A stretch of 18,358 bases of DNA from Lachnospiraceae bacterium (GTDB lineage: Bacteria > Bacillota > Clostridia > Lachnospirales > Lachnospiraceae). A program made the translations under genes and the position numbers. Of this stretch, positions 1 through 5,876 are shown one piece after another. The DNA lies in contig DOWG01000315.1 in NCBI GenBank assembly GCA_003519685.1, positions 8,058 to 26,415 on the forward strand, read 5' to 3'. The notes under the pieces are model-generated. The model did not search any database, was not told the origin of the DNA, and worked only from the letters and a program-made list of their open reading frames with translations. Position 1 is the first letter of the stretch. Every line of letters starts with the position of its first letter.

Positions 1-46
1 CATAAGTATACCATCCTACCTGGTCGGGTAGCGCTATGCCCTTCAT
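1..46 (-). other. Possible 5' end of a further downstream gene (cut by window edge)
   Basis: After the stop of the GH93-like gene, the minus strand has an open frame from an ATG at 46 to the window edge (reads MKGIALPDQVGWYTY). Two other ATGs, at 14 and at 3, are also possible starts; the one at 3 has an AGGA about 10 nt upstream, whereas the one at 46 has no good ribosome site. The stretch is too short to identify a gene. No hairpin followed by a T-run is seen in 1-80, so transcription may well continue left. This is a pointer only. Confidence 0.2.
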
Positions 47-80
47 CTGCTTTTCTATGTCAATTCACTTTACAAGTTCT

Positions 81-1289
81 TTACTTTACAAGCCCTCGCT
101 TCATCAGGATGCCTGTAGTCGGATAATTCGTACTTGTTACCGCAAATAAATACTCTTCGTAGCTTAGCAGTGCATTCCAATTGCTGCAATAACCGTCCGG
201 CGTATTAAAAGGAACGGAGGCCGGCAGGAATTCCGAAGCGGAGGCATCCGTAGATAGGATTACTTTCATCTTCGACCTGGCATCACCGTTTTCCGTTGCA
301 TCCTCATCGGTTTGAAATGATACCGCCACCCTACCATCCTTAAGCCTTTCAATATAAGGAGCGCCTGCTTTCTTCCCCCGCCCTTTTGGTATATAGATGT
401 TTTTCAGCTTTTCACTCCAATCCAATCCGTCCGGTGAGTTCTTCATCTGAATGATAAATTCCGCGGACGGTGCCAGGGAGGTAGATTCTATCACCAAGCA
501 AAAGGAATCGTCCTCCAGCCGGCACCAAACCGGCATCCCGTCCCTTGAGAAGGTTTTGGTGCCATCGGATGCAATGATTTTTTCACTCCACGTATTCCCT
601 TCCCACAGTTTAAACTCTATATTCTGCTGCCGGTTATCGCTCACTGCATTCAGGCTGTCATTCGCGTAAAATACTGCAATCTTTTCGCCAAGATACCCGA
701 AATGCGGTTCATACACTCCGCCGGTACCTTTTTCTTCCGTAACAATCGAATGCGGGCCCCAGGTACGCCCGCCGTCCCTGCTTACATTCACCCGTATGGA
801 GGAATAGTATTCCTCTCCCTCCCATTCGTTCGCACGGTAAGCGGCCCAGATATCCCCATTCTCAAGTTCAATAAAATTGGTATTGGCACAGTCATATTCC
901 GGTAAGTCCGTTACCTGTACCGCATCGCTGCTCCAGGTCAATCCGCCGTCCTTACTGGCTACACATTTAACAACCGCTCTTCCGCCATCTTCATTGGTAT
1001 CAAATCCGCATAGGATGGTTCTGCTCTTTAGTTGATACATCCTGGGGTACCAGACACCGCCCTTCTTCGGCTGATACACTGTAATTGCCTCCTGGTCCCA
1101 TTGAATTCCTGTATCCATCTCCTCTTCTCCTTCTGCTTTCGGCTCCGTATCTTTACCAGCCGGATTGCCAGCTTTCTCCGGTTCCTGGACTTCTTGCTTC
1201 TCCCGCTTCGGATTCTCATCGATATTACAGCCGCTGATCATGGCAAGGATTCCGATGATAAAAATGAAGAAAACCACTTTTTTCAGCAT
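81..1289 (-). CDS. Surface lipoprotein, BNR/sialidase-fold glycosidase, probably GH93-like exo-arabinanase
   Basis: This is a 402-residue protein. A lipoprotein signal ends in the lipobox ISGC (Cys21), followed by a Glu/Lys-rich linker to about residue 60, so the enzyme should be tethered outside the membrane. The rest is a beta-propeller with Asp-box motifs: SKDGGLTW at 112, SRDGGRTW at 170 and the shorter SPDGLDW at 285. Automatic tools may call it exo-alpha-sialidase. However, GVYEP (Glu194), DGMPVW (250-255) and VIES (Glu268) fit family GH93, exo-1,5-alpha-L-arabinanases, better. Their spacing of 74 residues is close to the two catalytic glutamates I recall for fungal Arb93A (170 and 242), with Tyr367 near the expected tyrosine. 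I do not see the sialidase Arg triad in a recognisable form. The start at 1289 has a strong AAGGAGG 5 nt upstream. It is last in the visible operon, 136 nt after a permease gene. The fold is fairly sure; the substrate is inferred. Confidence 0.78.
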   Translation of the reverse strand: MLKKVVFFIFIIGILAMISGCNIDENPKREKQEVQEPEKAGNPAGKDTEPKAEGEEEMDTGIQWDQEAITVYQPKKGGVWYPRMYQLKSRTILCGFDTNEDGGRAVVKCVASKDGGLTWSSDAVQVTDLPEYDCANTNFIELENGDIWAAYRANEWEGEEYYSSIRVNVSRDGGRTWGPHSIVTEEKGTGGVYEPHFGYLGEKIAVFYANDSLNAVSDNRQQNIEFKLWEGNTWSEKIIASDGTKTFSRDGMPVWCRLEDDSFCLVIESTSLAPSAEFIIQMKNSPDGLDWSEKLKNIYIPKGRGKKAGAPYIERLKDGRVAVSFQTDEDATENGDARSKMKVILSTDASASEFLPASVPFNTPDGYCSNWNALLSYEEYLFAVTSTNYPTTGILMKRGLVK

Positions 1290-1318
1290 AACTGCCTCCT
1301 TCCGCCGCTATTTTGAAA

Positions 1319-1372
1319 GAAGAGCCTTGATATAATAAGCATATAGAACCTGCTTTTATACAAAAGCTCTTC
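1319..1372 (-). repeat. Two mutually exclusive inverted repeats in the leader of the GH93-like gene
   Basis: A perfect 6-bp hairpin (GCTTTT/AAAAGC, 4-nt loop) lies at 1352-1367. A perfect 7-bp pairing, GAAGAGC at 1319-1325 with GCTCTTC at 1366-1372, shares the bases GC at 1366-1367 with it, so both cannot form fully at once. It lies between the permease stop and the strong ribosome site of the lipoprotein gene. No ligand-binding element is recognised. Confidence 0.35.
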
Positions 1373-1388
1373 CTGACCTCTTGAAGTA

Positions 1389-1431
1389 AAGTAAATGATC
1401 CTAAGCCACAATAGACCGGATCGATTTACTT
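1389..1431 (-). repeat. Strong stem-loop overlapping the stop codon of MalG-type permease 1
   Basis: The arms at 1389-1401 and 1418-1431 are complementary over 13 bp with a single bulged base, around a 16-nt loop. The TAA stop of the permease (1426-1428) lies inside the stem. Downstream on the transcript the sequence is TACTTCAAGAGG and not a T-run, so it is a poor intrinsic terminator. A 3'-end stabilising or processing hairpin, or a leaky attenuator before the lipoprotein gene, is more likely. Confidence 0.5.
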
Positions 1432-2289
1432 GATTCCCGAATGTGACATCGTATTCATTACTTTACTTTGCAGCAGGATAAATAGTATGATATTCGGGAT
1501 AAACATAATCAATCCACCTGCTGCAGCCACTCCCTGACCGGCAACATTATTGTTGGCATTCACAAGGGTACTCATAAAAAAGGCTAATGTCTTCATGCTT
1601 TCCTTTGTTATAAACATATTGGATGTCTCCAGGTTCCCCCACACCTGCTGGAAGGACAGGATACATACCGTGGCGATTGCCGGTTTGATTAACGGCAGAA
1701 TCACCTTGTAATAGACCTTAAACATCCCGGCCCCATCTACCACTGCCGCCTCGATCAATTCATAGGGTACATCATCAATAAATTGCTTTAGCAGAAACAT
1801 CCCGACCGGCATTGCAAGCAATGGCAGAATATGTGCCAAGTAGGTATCCATGATATGCAGCTTATCAATGATCAGATATCTTGGAATTAATACCGCAGCC
1901 GGAACGAACATCATGGACAGGGTGTTTATTTCAAAAAACAGTGTTCTTCCTTTAAATTGTAATTTTGAAATTGCAAAACCCGCCATGGATCCTATGATGA
2001 CAGTTATTGTCACAACCGCCAGCGTCACCACCAGAGAATTGAAAATGTACCTGCTCAGTGCAATCGTTGATGTCTGCGTTGTCTGCCCTAACTTCGTAAA
2101 ATTATCCAAGGTTGGATTTACCGCAAAAAACTTTGGCGGAAAAGCAAACAACTCTCCTAAAGGCTTAAATGCATGGTTAACAATATATACAATTGGAAGC
2201 GCCATAAATAAGGCTAAAGGAACTAATATAATATAGAATTTAATTTGACTTTTATGAAAGCCTTTCGGATTGATTGTAATACTTTTCAT
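1426..2289 (-). CDS. Carbohydrate ABC transporter permease, MalG type (permease 1)
   Basis: This 287-residue inner-membrane protein belongs to the CUT1 carbohydrate importers. It has an N-terminal membrane segment (about 18-38), a periplasm-side loop, then further membrane helices. The ATPase-docking EAA loop is at about 180-199 (EAAVVDGAG, then VILPLIKP). The C-terminus is a typical short MalG tail. The frame opens further upstream to 2352, but that would overlap the binding-protein gene. I chose the ATG at 2289 because AGAAAGG lies 11 nt before it and the N-terminus then looks normal; a TTG one codon earlier is possible. It begins 22 nt after the binding-protein stop. It may partner MalF-type permease 1 (10122-11012) or MalF-type permease 2. 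No ATPase gene is present, which is usual for importers served by a shared MsmX-type ATPase. Confidence 0.9.
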   Translation of the reverse strand: MKSITINPKGFHKSQIKFYIILVPLALFMALPIVYIVNHAFKPLGELFAFPPKFFAVNPTLDNFTKLGQTTQTSTIALSRYIFNSLVVTLAVVTITVIIGSMAGFAISKLQFKGRTLFFEINTLSMMFVPAAVLIPRYLIIDKLHIMDTYLAHILPLLAMPVGMFLLKQFIDDVPYELIEAAVVDGAGMFKVYYKVILPLIKPAIATVCILSFQQVWGNLETSNMFITKESMKTLAFFMSTLVNANNNVAGQGVAAAGGLIMFIPNIILFILLQSKVMNTMSHSGIK

Positions 2290-2311
2290 CAAAAACCATA
2301 CCTTTCTGATA

Positions 2312-3778
2312 TTATTGTGGTAAATTCGCGATCCACTGCTCCTTGAACTCATTTGCCTTTTCCGTTAGCGTATCTGCGATTTCCGCCGGTGTTATTTCCC
2401 GGTTATCCAGTTTACCCCAGATGGTATTTTCATCTGTCCAGATATTAAATTCATTCCAACCGGGAGCTACTGAGCCCGGATTGGGAACGATATCAACTAA
2501 TCGCTTGTAGGTTTCAATGATATCCTTCCGGTCGGTATAGTCGGATACGGCTTTCCACACTTCTTCATTGCTGATTACAGGCATACGGCTTACCACAGGA
2601 ACTCCTGCCTCCTGATAGCCTTCCATACGGTTTAAGCATGCCTCCCTGCCCCAGGTTACCCATTTCTGTAATTCCCATGCCTCTCTCGGATGCTCTGTTG
2701 TCGCCGAAATTATCGAATAATCAACGATCGCCATTTGCTTCCCGGAAGGTCCTTTGGGCTGCGGATAATATAAAAATTCACAGCCGGACTGCGCCTTTAC
2801 CGCGTCTTCAAAGACTGCTATCGTCCATGACCAATCCCAGTGCATAGCACTTCTTCCATATCCCGGAGGCCATGCAGCTTCATCACCTAACCACTGCAGC
2901 TTCTGCTCCGGTGTTGCCCACTCACATACTCCATTGTCGATGAAATCGTATCTGAGATTCATAGCATCGATCCAGGTCTGGTCAAATGCGTAATTTTTAC
3001 CGTCCCAGCCCCGCATGGACTGTGTATCGCTGTACATCGCTGGGAAGTAATCGTTATAAATCGGATTCGAGGTGCCAAAATTAAAATCTTCCGGATGAGA
3101 AATCCTGGTGGCAATATCAATAAACTCATCGATCGTCCAATCATAGGAGGGTAATGGCTCATTGTATTTTTCAAATAGGGTTTTATTCACAAATACCAGC
3201 TGAGGGAACATAACCCAAGGCATACTATATAATTTGCCATCAATTCGTGAGATATCCAGCATGGATGGATAGATTTCCTTTACATCCGGATCCGTTTCCG
3301 CAAATTCTGTTACCTCCAATGCCCATTGATTCATAATTGCATTGGTCACGGAAAAAACACCGAATACATCCGGCAGGGAACCGGTTGCTGCCAGGGTTGT
3401 CAATCCTTCATCCCAGGTCGGCTGGTCAATGGTTACGAACTCAACGGTGATGTTCGGGTAAGCCTCCATAAATGCTGCGATCTGCTTATCCTTTGCTTCA
3501 GTTTCGCCTTTTTCTCCAAGTCCCCAGCAGGCATAGGATAATGTTATTTTCTCCGTTGTCATTGGGGGAAGTCCGGATTCTTCTGCCTCTTCGTTCCCGG
3601 TCCCTTCCTCTGCATTCGCATCTTCATCCTTTTTTGCTTCTTCTTTGCCATCATCGTTTACGCCTGTCTGCTCGTTGCCCGGATGATTTGCAGCATCTTT
3701 TGCTTTACCGCCGCAAGCGGTAAAGGATGTAAGGATGAGTGTGAATACCACTGCAAATGCCGTAATTCTTCTCTTCAT
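2312..3778 (-). CDS. Extracellular carbohydrate-binding lipoprotein of an ABC importer
   Basis: This 488-residue protein is a family 1 extracellular solute-binding protein. It has a hydrophobic signal and a Cys22 (SFTACGG), with Phe rather than Leu at -3, so the lipobox is slightly atypical. A hydrophilic acidic linker (about 28-72, rich in Glu, Asp, Gly and Asn) spaces the domain from the membrane. The body starts at TEKITLSYACWG and keeps the usual N-lobe pattern, with AAFMEAYPNITVEFV, a segment SLPDVFGV where family members inspect the ligand cleft, and DGKLYSMPW. Aromatic residues are abundant (MHWDWSW, GWNEFNIW), as expected for sugar stacking. The start at 3778 follows GGAGG at about 9 nt. 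The gene is preceded by a 165-nt gap containing stem-loops, so it may be expressed at a different level from the permeases on either side. The ligand cannot be read from sequence. Confidence 0.92.
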   Translation of the reverse strand: MKRRITAFAVVFTLILTSFTACGGKAKDAANHPGNEQTGVNDDGKEEAKKDEDANAEEGTGNEEAEESGLPPMTTEKITLSYACWGLGEKGETEAKDKQIAAFMEAYPNITVEFVTIDQPTWDEGLTTLAATGSLPDVFGVFSVTNAIMNQWALEVTEFAETDPDVKEIYPSMLDISRIDGKLYSMPWVMFPQLVFVNKTLFEKYNEPLPSYDWTIDEFIDIATRISHPEDFNFGTSNPIYNDYFPAMYSDTQSMRGWDGKNYAFDQTWIDAMNLRYDFIDNGVCEWATPEQKLQWLGDEAAWPPGYGRSAMHWDWSWTIAVFEDAVKAQSGCEFLYYPQPKGPSGKQMAIVDYSIISATTEHPREAWELQKWVTWGREACLNRMEGYQEAGVPVVSRMPVISNEEVWKAVSDYTDRKDIIETYKRLVDIVPNPGSVAPGWNEFNIWTDENTIWGKLDNREITPAEIADTLTEKANEFKEQWIANLPQ

Positions 3779-3826
3779 CTTCTAATTCCTCCTCTTATAA
3801 TATTTACAGAGTGAATGTGCTTTGTA

Positions 3827-3854
3827 AATTATACATACTCTGCGATGTATAATT
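3827..3854 (-). repeat. Perfect 10-bp inverted repeat upstream of the binding-protein gene
   Basis: AATTATACAT (3827-3836) and ATGTATAATT (3845-3854) are exact reverse complements with an 8-nt loop. The repeat lies in the 165-nt gap between MalG-type permease 2 and the binding-protein gene, about 50 nt before the start codon. A weaker TTTACA/TGTAAA pairing follows closer to the ribosome site. It could be a regulator site or a transcript hairpin; the sequence does not decide. Confidence 0.5.
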
Positions 3855-3906
3855 CATCTATACGAAGCAGCCATTTCTGACTGCCAGGTAGCCGCAGAAC
3901 ATAGCA

Positions 3907-3950
3907 GGAATATTTCCGCAATAGACATGTAAACTATTGCAGGCTATTCC
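3907..3950 (-). repeat. Two-tier stem-loop over the stop codon of MalG-type permease 2
   Basis: The inner arms GCAATAG (3918-3924) and CTATTGC (3934-3940) pair exactly with a 9-nt loop. The outer arms GGAATA (3907-3912) and TATTCC (3945-3950) extend the stem across an internal loop. The permease TAG stop (3944-3946) is inside the structure, as at 1389-1431. There is no T-run downstream, so this is not a normal intrinsic terminator. Confidence 0.45.
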
Positions 3951-4951
3951 CCGGTAATTCCGGTACGGTCGATTCCCTCTACGAAGTAACGCTGCAGACA
4001 GAAATAAATGATCAGCAGCGGTAGAATGGTGATCACGGTTGCCGCCATTTTAACCGCCTCATTCGCAACCGATTCCCCCATGACAGAGACACCCCATCCG
4101 GATACCTCCTGTACATGCTGCTTATAGCTTGCTTCAAAATTCTGAAGCTCCAGCAGCATCGTTCTTACAACATTCGTATCGGTTGCACTGGTAATGCCCA
4201 TATATAAAGCTGTAAAATAGGTATCATTCCAGTACCATACGAAGGAAAACAGGAAGCTGATGATAAATGCCGGAACAGCCAGAGGTACCGCTATTCTGAA
4301 AAATATTTTCCATTCCGATGCCCCGTCCACCCTTGCAGCTTCATCCAAGGATAACGGTGTCTGTTTAAAAAACTGCATAAAAATCAAAACAAAAATTGCA
4401 CTTTTCGTCCCTTGTCCCAGTAAAGCCGGATATACCAGGGTTTTTAATGTACCGATCATCTTGTAATCCGAAAACATCGTATATTTCGATATCATAAGTA
4501 CATATGGCGGAAGGATAAAGGTCGTTAAAATGAGTGCCAGCAGTAATTTCTTACCGGGAAACTTATATCTTGCCAGTCCGTAACCGGTCAACCCGCAGGA
4601 TACGGTTTGCGCCAATGCCGGAAGTAAGGCACTCAATATCGTATTCCACAGTGTCTTTTTTACCTTCATGACTTCAAATGCCTGCTTATAATTATCAAAC
4701 GTAAGGGAGGTGGGAATCCATTTCACCGATGCATCCAATAGATCCGGAAGAGACATCAGGCTTGTTACAAACATGTTCAGGATCGGATACAGATAGACAA
4801 AACCGATCGCAATCAGCAATATGTATATGATAGCCATATATAGGATGCCCCTGTGCCTCTGCCTTCCCCACAGCTTTGCTTTCATTTTGGCAAGAAAGGG
4901 GGCATATTGCAGAGAAAAATCCGTGTTCTTTATTTTTTTGTAATATCTCAT
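3944..4951 (-). CDS. Carbohydrate ABC transporter permease, MalG type (permease 2)
   Basis: This 335-residue inner-membrane permease of a CUT1-type importer has a basic cytoplasmic N-terminus (about 1-36), then a first membrane helix (37-57, ending in VYLYPILNMFVTSLM), and further helices to the C-terminal FVEGIDRTGI tail. The ATPase-contacting EAA loop is at about 204-223 (EAARVDGASEW, IAVPLAVP). The start at 4951 is set by AGAGAGG 8 nt upstream. It lies 1 nt after the stop of MalF-type permease 2, and a longer frame to 4984 would overlap that gene by 32 nt. This tight junction implies translational coupling and makes the two a natural heterodimer. The stretch between helices near residues 265-290 is longer than in permease 1. 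Confidence 0.93.
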   Translation of the reverse strand: MRYYKKIKNTDFSLQYAPFLAKMKAKLWGRQRHRGILYMAIIYILLIAIGFVYLYPILNMFVTSLMSLPDLLDASVKWIPTSLTFDNYKQAFEVMKVKKTLWNTILSALLPALAQTVSCGLTGYGLARYKFPGKKLLLALILTTFILPPYVLMISKYTMFSDYKMIGTLKTLVYPALLGQGTKSAIFVLIFMQFFKQTPLSLDEAARVDGASEWKIFFRIAVPLAVPAFIISFLFSFVWYWNDTYFTALYMGITSATDTNVVRTMLLELQNFEASYKQHVQEVSGWGVSVMGESVANEAVKMAATVITILPLLIIYFCLQRYFVEGIDRTGITGE

Positions 4952-4952
4952 A

Positions 4953-5864
4953 TCAATAGCCTCTCTTTCTAATAATCTGCGCATGCTTTACCTTAACCTT
5001 TTTCTCCCTGCCAAACAGCAGATAGCTGATCAGAAGAAGGATCGCGATACTGAAGGAATATATCCAGGCTGCTGCCGATGCGACACCAAAGCCCCGATTC
5101 GAGGCATCCATCATACTATCTCTGATCCAGATAATCAGCTCATTTATTTCCGATGTTGCCAAGAATACGATTACATAAACCGCATTGATCAGAATCATAC
5201 CTTTAATCGACGGCAGTACGATTTTCCAGAAAGTAATCCAGGAGGAGGATCCATCAATTGATGATGCTTCATACAGGGAACTATCAATTTTTTGAAGTCC
5301 AGCTAAAAAAATCAGAATCGGTACTCCCGAATACCACAGGATCAGGATCAATTGACTGAAAACATTGGATACCGGCTCTACCAGAAAATTCGGGAAGTTA
5401 TTGTCTATGATGCTATACAAACCATATTGTTCGATCAGCGGTATGGTTGAGGAACCCTCGCTCAGCAGCATATTAAGCACCGGCCCGCTGACAACGATAA
5501 TCGGAAGAAAAAACAGTGTCCGAAAAAGTCCCTGTAGTTTTACTTTCTGATTTAAAAGCAAAGCGAGGATCAGCGAAAACACAAGGATCAAGGGTACCTC
5601 CAGGATAATATCCTTAAGAAACGCAATCAATGTTTCGATAAAGTACGGATTCTTAGTAAAAAAGTATCGGAAATTATTTAACCCGACATTTGTTAATTTT
5701 CTTCCCTTTGCAGTAATTGTTACCTTGCTGAAGCTGTATATTATGGATTGGCACAACGGATAGAGGAAAAATATCAAAAAGCCTGCAATCCAGGGGAGAA
5801 CAAACAGCAGCCCGGTTATGCTGTGTTTTCTTGACATCGTAAGTATTTTTTTATGTTTTTTCAT
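4953..5864 (-). CDS. Sugar ABC transporter permease, MalF type (permease 2)
   Basis: This 303-residue inner-membrane protein is the MalF-like half of a CUT1 importer. It has a basic N-terminus, a first helix with the common LLFVLPWIAGFLIFFLYP pattern, a YSF and GLNNFRYFF segment typical of this group, and an EAA loop at about 199-218 (EASSIDGSSSW, IVLPSIKG). The first EAA position is kept but the usual second alanine is Ser. The start at 5864 has GAGGG about 9 nt upstream, and the DUF5696 gene ends 12 nt before it. The MalG-type permease 2 gene follows after 1 nt, which argues that these two form the channel together. Confidence 0.92.
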   Translation of the reverse strand: MKKHKKILTMSRKHSITGLLFVLPWIAGFLIFFLYPLCQSIIYSFSKVTITAKGRKLTNVGLNNFRYFFTKNPYFIETLIAFLKDIILEVPLILVFSLILALLLNQKVKLQGLFRTLFFLPIIVVSGPVLNMLLSEGSSTIPLIEQYGLYSIIDNNFPNFLVEPVSNVFSQLILILWYSGVPILIFLAGLQKIDSSLYEASSIDGSSSWITFWKIVLPSIKGMILINAVYVIVFLATSEINELIIWIRDSMMDASNRGFGVASAAAWIYSFSIAILLLISYLLFGREKKVKVKHAQIIRKRGY

Positions 5865-5876
5865 ACCATGCTTCCC

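Noticed and set aside
16..40. Possible terminator after the GH93-like gene (CTACC/GGTAG hairpin and GGG...CCC pairing)
   Set aside because: The stems are short or bulged and no T-run follows on the minus strand, so it is not called as a terminator.
81..1289. Annotation as exo-alpha-sialidase from the Asp boxes
   Set aside because: Asp boxes mark the propeller fold, not the substrate. The glutamate spacing fits GH93 better and the sialidase arginine set was not found.
2290..2352. Longer N-terminus for MalG-type permease 1 starting at 2352
   Set aside because: It would overlap the preceding binding-protein gene by 41 nt, has an atypical Ser/Arg-rich start, and a ribosome site fits the ATG at 2289 instead.
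4952..4984. Longer N-terminus for MalG-type permease 2 starting at 4984
   Set aside because: It overlaps the preceding permease by 32 nt, and the AGAGAGG site is spaced for the ATG at 4951.
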